Source of the DNA: Rhodospirillaceae bacterium
GTDB lineage: Bacteria; Pseudomonadota; Alphaproteobacteria; JAEUKQ01
Assembly (NCBI GenBank): GCA_016722635.1
Contig: JADKIX010000011.1
Span: 1-64,000, forward strand
Reading direction: 5' to 3'
Length of the DNA stretch: 64,000 nucleotides
Part shown: in pieces, positions 7,623 to 15,962 of the stretch
Layout: each line of letters opens with the position of its first letter
How positions within the stretch are numbered: position 1 is the stretch's first letter
Translations under genes and position numbers: made by a program
Notes under the pieces: model-generated
Database searches by the model: none
Seen by the model: the letters and a program-made list of their open reading frames with translations, nothing else
What the model was told of the DNA's origin: nothing

Positions 7623-8372
7623 ATGAAAGTGCTGGTTGCCGTCAAACGGGTGATTGATTATAACGTAAAAATTCGAGTGAAAGCCGATGGCAGCGGCGTT
7701 GAAACGACGAATGTGAAAATGTCGATGAACCCTTTTGATGAAATCGCTTTGGAGGAGGCCGTGCGCCTGCGCGAAAAATCCGTGGCCACGGAAGTCGTGG
7801 CCGTATCGATGGGTGGGGCGGGCTGCCTTGAAACATTACGCACCGCGTTGGCGTTGGGCGCCGACCGGGCCATCCATATCCCAGTTGACCAGGAATTACA
7901 ACCCTTAGCGGTTGCCAAACTATTACAAGCGTTGGTTAAAATTGAAAAGCCTCAACTGGTTTTTTTGGGCAAACAAGCGATTGATGATGATTGCAACCAA
8001 ACCGGCCAAATGTTGGCAGCCCTGCTTGATTGGCCGCAAGCCACCTGTGCCTTTAAACTAACGGTGTCTTCGGGTACAATTGAAGTTATTTCAGAAATTG
8101 ACGGCGGCTTGGAAACGGTTGAGATGCCATTACCGGCCTTGGTGACTGCCGATTTGCGTTTAAACCAGCCGCGTTATGCCTCACTCCCCAACATTATGAA
8201 AGCTAAGAAAAAAACCATTGAAAGCATGGCGGTTGAGCAATTGGCCGTGGATATCACCCTGCATTTGCGGACTTTAAAGATTAGCGAGCCCCCGAAAAGG
8301 CAGGCAGGCGTTAAGGTTAAGGATGCCGCTGATTTGGTCAATCGCCTGCGTCATGAAGCAAAGGTGCTATAA
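7623..8372 (+). CDS. etfB: Electron transfer flavoprotein subunit beta
   Basis: The 249-residue small subunit of the ETF heterodimer, which accepts electrons from acyl-CoA and other dehydrogenases and passes them to the membrane ETF-ubiquinone oxidoreductase. Seen: the N-terminal MKVLVAVKRVIDYNVKIRV, the MNPFDEIALEEAVRLRE motif, the AMP-binding region FLGKQAIDDDCNQTGQM and the typical C-terminal MKAKKKTIE recognition loop. It overlaps etfA by one base (TAATG), indicating translational coupling. It is the first gene of the etfB-etfA-hbd operon. Confidence 0.95.
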   Translation: MKVLVAVKRVIDYNVKIRVKADGSGVETTNVKMSMNPFDEIALEEAVRLREKSVATEVVAVSMGGAGCLETLRTALALGADRAIHIPVDQELQPLAVAKLLQALVKIEKPQLVFLGKQAIDDDCNQTGQMLAALLDWPQATCAFKLTVSSGTIEVISEIDGGLETVEMPLPALVTADLRLNQPRYASLPNIMKAKKKTIESMAVEQLAVDITLHLRTLKISEPPKRQAGVKVKDAADLVNRLRHEAKVL

Positions 8373-9310
8373 TGTCGATTTTAATTATTGCCGAATATGT
8401 ACAGCAAAAAATTTCCCCCAGCACCTTATGCGCCGTGCAAGCCGCCCAAAAAATCGGCGGGGAAATTGATCTAGCGGTACTTGGATCAAATTGCCAGGAA
8501 ATTGCCAAGCTTTTTGCTGGTATCCCTGGCATCCGCCAAGTATTGGTGGCTGATCATCCCTATTTGGGGCATCCGCTTGCCGATTGTTATGCGAAAATAA
8601 TCGCGCCAGTGGGCAAAGGTTATTCTCATCTGGTGATGGCCGCCACCAGCTTTGGCAAATCCTTGATGCCACGGGTGGCAGCCTTGCTGGATGTCGCCCA
8701 AATATCTGATGTGGTAGCGATTGTCAGCCCAGACATTTTTGTTCGCCATATTTATGCGGGTAATGCCACCGCCACCATCCAATCCCTAGACGCCTTAAAG
8801 ATTTTGACCATCCGCCCCTCTGCTTTCCAACCCGTAGCCAGCAGCGGCGGACAGGCAGCCATCAAAGCCTTGCCTTTTACCCCCTTGGCCTCGCAAACCA
8901 AATTGATCAAACAGGAAATCAGCAAATCGGCGCGACCGGAATTAAACGGCGCAAAAATTGTGGTATCGGGTGGACGGGGTTTACAAAACAGCAGTAATTT
9001 CAGCCTGCTTGAAAAACTGGCCGATAAATTAGGCGCAGCTTTGGGCGCCAGCCGGGCAGCGGTTGATGCCGGTTTTGTCCCCAATGATTATCAAGTTGGC
9101 CAAACCGGCAAAGTGGTGGCCCCCCAATTATATATTGCCGTGGGTATTTCAGGCGCCATCCAGCATCTGGCGGGCATGAAAGACAGCAAGGTTATCGTGG
9201 CCATCAATAAAGACGCGGATGCCCCGATTTTCCAAATTGCCGATTACGGGCTGGTTGCCGATTTATTTGAAGCCGTCCCCGCTTTCATCAACGCTTTAGA
9301 TTCAAAATAG
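8372..9310 (+). CDS. etfA: Electron transfer flavoprotein subunit alpha
   Basis: The 312-residue FAD-binding subunit. The C-terminal domain (about 185-310) shows the diagnostic signature: IVVSGGRGLQ, SRAAVDAGFVPNDYQVGQTG, YIAVGISGAIQH and AINKDADAPIFQIADYGLVA, which hold the FAD. The N-terminal Rossmann-like half pairs with EtfB. It is coupled to etfB by a one-base overlap and followed nine bases later by the 3-hydroxyacyl-CoA dehydrogenase gene, so oxidation and electron transfer steps are expressed together. Confidence 0.95.
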   Translation: MSILIIAEYVQQKISPSTLCAVQAAQKIGGEIDLAVLGSNCQEIAKLFAGIPGIRQVLVADHPYLGHPLADCYAKIIAPVGKGYSHLVMAATSFGKSLMPRVAALLDVAQISDVVAIVSPDIFVRHIYAGNATATIQSLDALKILTIRPSAFQPVASSGGQAAIKALPFTPLASQTKLIKQEISKSARPELNGAKIVVSGGRGLQNSSNFSLLEKLADKLGAALGASRAAVDAGFVPNDYQVGQTGKVVAPQLYIAVGISGAIQHLAGMKDSKVIVAINKDADAPIFQIADYGLVADLFEAVPAFINALDSK

Positions 9311-9319
9311 GAAATTCCC

Positions 9320-10264
9320 ATGACCTTGAAGACAGAGACCAATCCCAAACAACCAAACCCAACCACCGCCAACCTTAAAGGCACCGTTAACGCCATCCAA
9401 CAAATAGGGGTGATCGGTGCTGGCCAGATGGGCAGCGGTATTGCCCATGTATTTGCGTTATCTGGGTATCAGGTTCAGATATTTGATAATAATCCCAGGC
9501 AATTGGAAAAAGTGCTGGACCAAATTGGTCAAAACATGAACCGGCAGATCAAAAAGGGCTTGATTACGGAGGGTGCCAAACAACAAGGGTTAAAAAATAT
9601 CAGCCCTATATCCCAATTATCAGCGTTTCAGAAAAGCGATTTGGTGGTTGAGGCAGCGGTTGAAAACGAAGCCATCAAACAGCAAATTTTTCAGCAGCTA
9701 TGCCCACATTTGCCCACACATGCCATCTTGGCCACCAACACCTCTTCCATATCCATTACGCGCCTGGCTTCCGCAACCGACCGTCCGGCCCAGTTCATCG
9801 GCATGCATTTCATGAACCCGGTACCCGTGATGCAGTTAATTGAGGTGATCCGTGGCTTAGCTACCAGCACTACCACCGAACAAACCATTCGGGAGATTGC
9901 CCAAAAATTGGGTAAAGTCACAGCACGTTCAGAAGATTCTCCTGGTTTCCTGGTTAATCGCATTTTAATGCCAATGATTAACGAGGCGATTTATGCCCTG
10001 TATGAAGGGGTTGGAGATATTGAATCGATTGACGTGGCCATGAAACTGGGCACCAATCACCCCATGGGCCCCCTCGAATTAGCTGATTTTATTGGCCTTG
10101 ATACCTGCCTGGCTATTATGCAGGTACTGTATGACGGCTTATCCGATAGTAAATATCGCCCCTGTCCCTTGCTGGTGAAATATGTAGATGCGGGCTGGCT
10201 GGGCCGTAAAAGCAAACGCGGCTTTTATGATTATCGTGGCGAAAAACCCGTGCCAACCCGTTAG
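9320..10264 (+). CDS. hbd: 3-hydroxybutyryl-CoA dehydrogenase (3-hydroxyacyl-CoA dehydrogenase family)
   Basis: NAD(P)-dependent oxidoreductase interconverting 3-hydroxybutyryl-CoA and acetoacetyl-CoA. The 314-residue protein has a ~28-residue N-terminal extension, then the dinucleotide fold IGVIGAGQMGSGIAHVFA, the DLVVEAAVE strand, the catalytic region FIGMHFMNPVPVM with its His, SPGFLVNRILMPM and the C-terminal helical domain HPMGPLELADFIGLD. Location with etfBA supports a role in short-chain acyl-CoA metabolism; the phasin gene nearby makes a link to hydroxybutyrate storage plausible, but this is inference. Confidence 0.9.
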   Translation: MTLKTETNPKQPNPTTANLKGTVNAIQQIGVIGAGQMGSGIAHVFALSGYQVQIFDNNPRQLEKVLDQIGQNMNRQIKKGLITEGAKQQGLKNISPISQLSAFQKSDLVVEAAVENEAIKQQIFQQLCPHLPTHAILATNTSSISITRLASATDRPAQFIGMHFMNPVPVMQLIEVIRGLATSTTTEQTIREIAQKLGKVTARSEDSPGFLVNRILMPMINEAIYALYEGVGDIESIDVAMKLGTNHPMGPLELADFIGLDTCLAIMQVLYDGLSDSKYRPCPLLVKYVDAGWLGRKSKRGFYDYRGEKPVPTR

Positions 10265-10298
10265 GCTTTTATCCCACAATCAATCCGTTATTTAAAAA

Positions 10299-10330
10299 AC
10301 AAGGGGAGGAACATCGTTCCTCCCCTTTTA
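10299..10330 (+). terminator. Terminator after hbd, same stem as the autotransporter terminators
   Basis: An AAGGGGAGGAAC stem with a 3-base ATC loop is followed by TTTT. The GGGGAGGAAC/GTTCCTCCCC stem is shared with the hairpins at 10600-10632 and 31587-31624 that end the autotransporter genes on the other strand. It may originally have belonged to the deleted autotransporter whose stub lies at 10370-10555. Confidence 0.7.
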
Positions 10331-10369
10331 ATTGGTGTTAAACGGTTGGCAAGGATTTCCCGGGCAAAC

Positions 10370-10555
10370 TCAACCTACCTTCGCCTTGCTCCCTGTCGCT
10401 TGCTGCTTGTTGCTGCCTATAGCTACACCCTCTCTATCGATAGCGGTCAAACCCATTAAGGCGGCAACCGAAGTCATGGTGATAGAAGGGCAAGAAAAAA
10501 CTTTGGATGATGTATAGTGCTCCCGCAAATCTTCTAGATAAGATAACATCATCAA
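10370..10555 (-). pseudogene. Stub of an autotransporter gene: remnant of the signal-peptide segment
   Basis: The frame contains ITMTSVAALMGL, matching the FVTMTSVAALM segment of the two autotransporter signal peptides in this window. At DNA level 10453-10480 matches 13603-13630 and 34726-34753 with two differences in 28 bases. After this match the frame runs ~25 unrelated codons and stops at 10370, so neither passenger nor barrel remains. With the autotransporter-type hairpin at 10299-10330 next to it, the simplest reading is a third autotransporter gene that lost its interior. The similarity is short, so confidence is moderate. Confidence 0.5.
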
Positions 10556-10599
10556 TTGAATGATAGGGTATTTTTAAGGGATTGACTTTAGATAATAAG

Positions 10600-10632
10600 A
10601 AAGGGGGGAGGAACGAAGTTCCTCCCCCCTTT
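10600..10632 (-). terminator. Terminator of the broken autotransporter
   Basis: A 15-bp stem made of AAA, six G and AGGAAC pairs across a 3-base loop. On the minus strand it is followed by a moderate T-rich stretch. It lies 28 bases beyond the autotransporter stop position. Confidence 0.6.
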
Positions 10633-12080
10633 GGTTCAGTTGATTATCGGTGGTTAGAGTTTACCAACGGATGCCCAGCGATCCTTGGAACGTCCGCTCA
10701 TCACGCTTGCCGCCAATGCTTTGTTGATACCCCACACCCACCGTCACAGGGCCAAAACCCACATTCAATCCACCACCACCCGTATAGATGTTCTTGCCCC
10801 CGTCTGTCGACCGTACATTAAACGCCGTCCCCGGTTGCTGGAACGACACATCTCGGTCTTGATACCCCTTACCCACCAACACCCGCTCATACCCCCCCTT
10901 CACATACGGTTCAAAGCTCACCAAGCCCGCTTGGAAGACAGCGCTCACCTCCCACCCTCACATGCCCTCGTCCCTCCCATCCCTTCTCCTTCTCCCCACT
11001 TAAGCTCACCGAGTTCCCACCCTTCTCCTCAAACCCTTGCTCATATACACGCGCCATCTCCAACCCAACCTCCGGTGTCACCTTGATCATCCCCAAATTG
11101 ATCCCATACCCCACCCCCACATCCATCCCGAACTCCCTCACCTGCTCCGATCCCCTCATATTCCGTTGGTTAGGCAACCAACTTCCTACTATGCTTCTTG
11201 TAACCTTCTGCTTCCCTGACGCATAACTCACTCCCCCACTCACCTCAATCCCTCCGAAGTTCCATCCTCCATACACCCCTCCCATCACCAGTTTCACTTC
11301 CCCCTCCCACGTGCGCCCAGCTTCAATCCCCCCTGCCCATACCCCACCATCACACCTACCTTCCCTCCCCCAAACCCATATTCAACACCCCCCACCAAGC
11401 CTCTCACATCTCCACGGATCCTCTCCCCATTCCCATCCCCCTTCACATCCTCCTGCCCCTGCAGCACATTCCCCCATACCCCAACCCCTTCCAAGTTCCC
11501 ATCAATCCGCCCCATCCCTAACGCACGGAAGTTCCGCGTCACCCCACTACGCACTTCCCCCATCGCTGCCCAGGCTTCCCCACTTAAACTGTCCAGTGCC
11601 GCTCGGTAGGCATCATCATTCGCCCCTAATCTCTCAAACGCCTCCGCTACCGTCTCCATATCACTCCCCGCCCCACTCCCAGCCATCCCCGGAATAACCC
11701 ATCCCCCGCTTGCCGCTGGTTATACGTATTCCCTATCGTTGCATAATTGATCTTCTCCACCTGCACCTGCACCACCCTTGGGACAGTATAATTCACTTTG
11801 AACTTCGTAAACTTCGTTCCAGCAGGTAATGTTGTCAAACCAAACTGCCCATTCACCGCCACTCCCGCCGTGATCACATCATAACTCGCGCCATTCCTGT
11901 ACAATCCGGGCGCAACCGCCACTGTCAATGTGCCATTGCCACCCAAATTCACACTCCCCCCTACCGCAAGCTGCGTCTGTAAGCCCCAGGCCCAACGACA
12001 CCTCCACAACCGATCCCGCATTCACCGTCACATTCTCCGTAACCGTCAACTTGCCTGTCGTCCCATCCCCCGGATGAAGG
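10605..12080. repeat. Long direct repeat, copy A (autotransporter 3' end)
   Basis: Near-identical to 31596-33074 in the same orientation, about 21 kb away. It covers the terminator hairpin, the whole beta-barrel and the end of the passenger. Differences are a few substitutions and four short indels. Similarity stops abruptly near 12080. It is long enough for homologous recombination between copies. Confidence 0.9.
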
Positions 12081-13666
12081 GTTCCCCCCGCCGATACGTT
12101 CACATTCCCCGTCACCATTCCTTGACCACTTAATGTCCCTCCAGCTACCTCAAACCCCGTAACCACCCCAACATTCTGCCCCGTCGCTATATTCAACTCA
12201 CCTGCATTCACCAATACCCCTACTCCAAAACTATAATTATTACCCAATACCCACTTGCCAGCACCATCTTTTACCAATAATTCAACACCACTCACGGTAT
12301 TATTGAAGGTTTGACTTTCCCCTGCCATACCCCCATCTAAAAACAGACGATCATTCCCAAGACCTCCATCAATCGTCCCCCCTACACTCATACCCATCCC
12401 CATATTCAACGTTAATCTGTCGTCTCCTCCTCCCAAAACTATATTGCCCACAATCCTACCGCTGTTGGTTACCGTGTCATTACCTGTACCCGCCGTAAGT
12501 AATCCACCGATGGTTGCACCAGCATTGTTCGTCAATACATTAACCCCATCTCCCAGAACTATATTGCCCCCAATGCCACCGCTGTTGGTTACCCTGTCAT
12601 CACCTGCACCCATGGCTACCCGGCCGTCAATAACCCCATTCGTTCCGTTAGTTAGCGTGTTAACACCATTCCCTAAATCAATTACCACGGGTGACATTGC
12701 AATACCAATAACCCCATCATTCGTAACGATATCATCACCACCAAGGGTTGTGATATTTCCCACCATCATCCCTCTTCGCAAATTGTTTACAACGTTAGCG
12801 CCTGCCCCCAGTTCCAGTTTGCCTGAAATACTGCCGTCATTGGCAACATTATCAACCCCATCGCCGCCTGTAATATCACCGGTAATGACGCCGCCAGTGA
12901 ACCCCCTCCGGACATTAGAAATTATATTAAGTCCATTTCCCAAACTCAGGTGACCGGTTATTGAACCCTCATTGATGATGGTTTCATTGCCCAAACCACC
13001 CGAAATTGCCCGGGTGGTTCCCGTCAAATCACCTAGGTTGGTAATAGATGTCTGTTGCCCCATGGTCGAAATGACATTGATCCCTGTAGCAGCGTTAATA
13101 GTGGCGCCACTTTCATTGATGATAGTGGTGTTATCAACCTTGTCCAGCACTATGCCACCATTACCAGCAGTAATTTTTCCACCGGCACGATTAGTAACTT
13201 GTGAGTTATTACTGCCTGACTCAATTCGGATGGCAGTGTTCCCAACGTTTCTAATCACCCCATCATTCTCGATCACTGCCATGCCATTTTGAGCGGCAAT
13301 AGCAGTAAACATCCCCCCGCTAATAACTCCATTTTTCAAGTTCTTTATTGTTCCACCCTTATCAATCCAAACACCACTAGTACCAGGGACACCATTGATA
13401 GCACCATCATTGCTAACTATCCCCCCACCGCCAGTCAAACCAACAGCTACTCCTGCCCCAGCGTTTACTATGGCTCGTGACTGCACGTCCACCGTAATCC
13501 CTATGGCAGGATCAATATATGCAGGGCTCACTGCCGTACATGTCACGTACTTTCCAGCTTTCACACAAGCAGCTTGGGCAGATGTACCAGAAAGACCAAG
13601 AACCATTAAAGCGGCAACCGAGGTCATGGTAACAAAACGTGTTTTGGGTAATATATGGGAATTCAT
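10661..13666 (-). pseudogene. Autotransporter outer-membrane beta-barrel protein, broken by four indels
   Basis: Start: ATG at 13666 with AGGAG six bases upstream (an ATG at 13714 gives a longer, less likely form). Signal peptide: MNSHILPKTRFVTMTSVAAL... ending TSAQAAC. The passenger (about 35-560) is built of Asn/Gly-rich beta-helix repeats such as GNDTVTNSGRIVGNIVLGG and SLGNGLNIISN. Comparison with the intact copy at 31652 shows breaks near 11980-11990 (two bases short), 11687-11690 (C4 instead of C5), 11306-11308 (C3 instead of C4) and 10951-10953 (C3 instead of C2). The remaining pieces are open at 11879-13714, 11647-12021, 11294-11686, 10911-11297 and 10661-10948. The barrel would end GSLGIRW. 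Repaired, it would be a type Va autotransporter of ~1000 residues. As it stands, only a barrel-less passenger could be made. Confidence 0.8.
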
Positions 13667-13713
13667 CCGCAACTCCTGGGTAAGTGATATAAAATTATTT
13701 AATAACACCGACA

Positions 13714-13742
13714 CCTATATCACAAATATCTAACTGTTTCAA
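13714..13742 (-). promoter_or_regulatory. Candidate sigma-70 promoter of the broken autotransporter
   Basis: On the minus strand TTGAAA (13737-13742) and TATAGG (13714-13719) are 17 bases apart, 48 bases upstream of the chosen ATG. The match is fair, not strong. Confidence 0.35.
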
Positions 13743-13954
13743 GTTTTAATATGAATAGACTATCATATATGATACCAGAATAGCCCGTAATTATTGATAC
13801 CACAATCGTGACCACCGCTCATAAAATCAGCCTTAAGGCGATTGATGCTGGCAATTTTGCCGCCTCACATGTTTGCGGGTTGGCTGTTTACAAAATCTGC
13901 CTGACCCTGCATACTTAGCCCGTGAATGAATTCTGATCCTGATAGGTTATAAGA

Positions 13955-14125
13955 ATGTTTAATAAGTCCCATGCCGATCACTTAAAACAGCGCCACCAAC
14001 AGCTGGCGGAACAAATCCGCCAGGAAATGGCAAGGCCGGTTCCGAATCAAACCCTTTTGTCCGATTTGAAGCGGCAAAAGCTGCAAGCAAAACAGGAATT
14101 TGAAAAATTTACCCATAATCATTAA
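13955..14125 (+). CDS. DUF465 / YdcH-family small protein
   Basis: A 56-residue protein. Its N-terminal half (HADHLKQRHQQLAEQIRQEM) and the following RPVPNQTLLSDLKRQKLQAK match the DUF465 layout: a helix, a short Pro-containing turn and a Lys-rich helix with the LKRQKL signature. The family is common in proteobacteria and has no assigned function; members form a small helical hairpin. It lies 79 bases before neuA on the same strand. Nothing links the two functionally. Confidence 0.75.
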   Translation: MFNKSHADHLKQRHQQLAEQIRQEMARPVPNQTLLSDLKRQKLQAKQEFEKFTHNH

Positions 14126-14203
14126 ATGATTTGGCAATTGGTAAATTTTTTGCTAGCGGTTAAGGGAATCATCAAGATACATAAACCTTAGAAAGTTTTT
14201 GGC

Positions 14204-14923
14204 ATGGCAAGGCTTGGCAAAACGGTGTTGGCGGTTATACCGGCACGAGGCGGCAGCAAGGGAATTCCCAAAAAGAACTTACAGAAAATCGGCGGTATTA
14301 GCCTGGTTGGGCGCAGCATTTTGTTTGCTAGGTCACTGTCATGGGTTGACCAAATTGTTTTAAGCACCGACAGCCCGGAAATTGCCGATGAGGGCAAAAA
14401 ATACGGGCTTGATGTGCCTTTTTTACGCCCGGCGGAACTCGCAACTGACACCGCAACCGGCGCGGACGCCTGGAAAAATGCTTGGCTTACCAGTGAAAAA
14501 CATTGGGGCAAGCCCTTTGATGTTTCGATCCTGCTGCAACCGACCTCGCCTTTCCGGCAGATCAAGGATGTGGAAAGGACCATTGATACGATGATCCAGG
14601 GCGGCCATGCGGCGGCCACCTCCATCAGCCGGGTGCCCGGGCATTACACCCCACAAAAAATCTTTACCCTTGACCAATCCAAAGTCTTACATTTTTATGC
14701 AACTGACGGCGTGCGCCATTCCAACCGGCAATCCATTCCTGCCTATTATACCCGGAACGGCCTGTATTACAGTGTGCGGCGGGATACCCTGATTGGTAAA
14801 GGCCAGATTGTTGAGGAAAATTGTGCCGGTATTTTAATTGACGATCATGTGGTGAATATTGATGAACCCATTGACCTGGAATGGGCCGAATTTATCTTCC
14901 AGCGTCAACAGAAAAAAGGTTGA
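14204..14923 (+). CDS. neuA: Acylneuraminate cytidylyltransferase family protein (NeuA-like)
   Basis: Activates a nonulosonic acid (sialic, legionaminic or similar) with CTP to the CMP-sugar used by glycosyltransferases. The 239-residue protein has the N-terminal nucleotide-binding motif VIPARGGSKGIPKKNL, then STDSPEIADEGKKYG, LLQPTSPFRQ and the C-terminal GILIDDHVVNIDEPIDLEWAE with the metal-binding Asp residues. First gene of a three-gene operon: neuB begins eight bases after its stop. The exact sugar cannot be read from the sequence. Confidence 0.9.
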   Translation: MARLGKTVLAVIPARGGSKGIPKKNLQKIGGISLVGRSILFARSLSWVDQIVLSTDSPEIADEGKKYGLDVPFLRPAELATDTATGADAWKNAWLTSEKHWGKPFDVSILLQPTSPFRQIKDVERTIDTMIQGGHAAATSISRVPGHYTPQKIFTLDQSKVLHFYATDGVRHSNRQSIPAYYTRNGLYYSVRRDTLIGKGQIVEENCAGILIDDHVVNIDEPIDLEWAEFIFQRQQKKG

Positions 14924-14930
14924 TTTGATC

Positions 14931-15962
14931 ATGAACACCTGGCTACATAACCCCGCAAGCAAAAACTGCACGATTATTGCCGAAGTTGCCCAATCCCATG
15001 ATGGCAGCCTAGGGATGGCCCACGCCTTCATTGATGCGGTGGCTAAAACCGGCGCTGATGCGATTAAATTCCAAACCCATATTGCCGCAGCGGAAAGCAC
15101 ACCCAGTGAGCCTTGGCGCAAAAAATTCAGCCTGCAAGATGTGACGCGCTATGATTATTGGAAACGCATGGAATTTAGCGAAAGCCAATGGCAGGGTTTA
15201 AAAAACCATGCGGTGGAAAAAGGATTGCTGTTCTTAAGCTCACCCTTTTCCTTGGAAGCCGTGGAACTGCTTAAAAAAGTGGGGATGACCGCTTGGAAAA
15301 TCGCCTCGGGTGAAATCAGCAATTCGCAGATGCTGCAAATGATTGCGGCAACCAAACAACCCGTGATGATTTCAACCGGCATGAGTGATTTAAATGAGGT
15401 TGACCGCACGGTGGCTTTATTAAAACCAAGCGGCGTACCCCTGGCCTTGATGCAATGCGCCACCATCTATCCCTGCCCACCCGAAGCGGTTGGCTTAAAT
15501 GTCATTGATATGTATAAAAAACGCTATCAAACCGCAGTTGGCCTAAGCGACCATTCCGCAACTATTTATGCGGGGCTTGCTGCCGCCAGCATGGGCATCC
15601 AGGTGCTAGAGGTGCATGTGACCTTAAGCCCCGACATGTTTGGCCCTGATGTGATTGCGTCCCTAACAACCACCGAGTTAAAACAATTGGTTGACGGGGT
15701 GCGTTTTATTGAAAAAATGTTAGCCAATCCCGTTAATAAACAGGTTCTTGGCGAACATGCGGCCCCCCTGCGGAAAATTTTTATGAAAAGTGTGGTGGCC
15801 AAACATGATCTTTTAAAGGGGCATATTTTATCCCCAGATGATATGGCCCTTAAAAAACCGGGTGGTGGACTTACGGCGGATGATTACCCCCAATTGATCG
15901 GTAAGCGCTTACGAAAATCCATTGCCAAAGACGAAATGATTTTAAAGGAAAATACCGAATAA
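14931..15962 (+). CDS. neuB: N-acetylneuraminate synthase family protein (NeuB-like)
   Basis: Condenses phosphoenolpyruvate with an N-acetylmannosamine-type sugar to a nine-carbon nonulosonic acid. I start at ATG 14931 (343 residues) because the upstream ATG at 14859 lies inside neuA and its codons do not match the family. TIM-barrel motifs seen: CTIIAEVAQSHDGS, GADAIKFQTH, WKIASGE, MISTGMS, VGLSDHS with a metal-ligand His. A C-terminal SAF/antifreeze-like domain spans about 285-340 (LLKGHILSPDDMALKKPGGG). The usual EKHFTLD motif reads EVHVTLS here, so this is a divergent member and its substrate may not be ManNAc. Confidence 0.88.
   Translation: MNTWLHNPASKNCTIIAEVAQSHDGSLGMAHAFIDAVAKTGADAIKFQTHIAAAESTPSEPWRKKFSLQDVTRYDYWKRMEFSESQWQGLKNHAVEKGLLFLSSPFSLEAVELLKKVGMTAWKIASGEISNSQMLQMIAATKQPVMISTGMSDLNEVDRTVALLKPSGVPLALMQCATIYPCPPEAVGLNVIDMYKKRYQTAVGLSDHSATIYAGLAAASMGIQVLEVHVTLSPDMFGPDVIASLTTTELKQLVDGVRFIEKMLANPVNKQVLGEHAAPLRKIFMKSVVAKHDLLKGHILSPDDMALKKPGGGLTADDYPQLIGKRLRKSIAKDEMILKENTE

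Noticed and set aside
11311..12512. Plus-strand Pro/His/Ser-rich open frames over the autotransporter genes (also around 31676-34625)
   Set aside because: They are antisense shadows of the Gly/Asn-rich autotransporter coding strands; no ribosome sites, extreme composition and near-identical between the two repeat copies.
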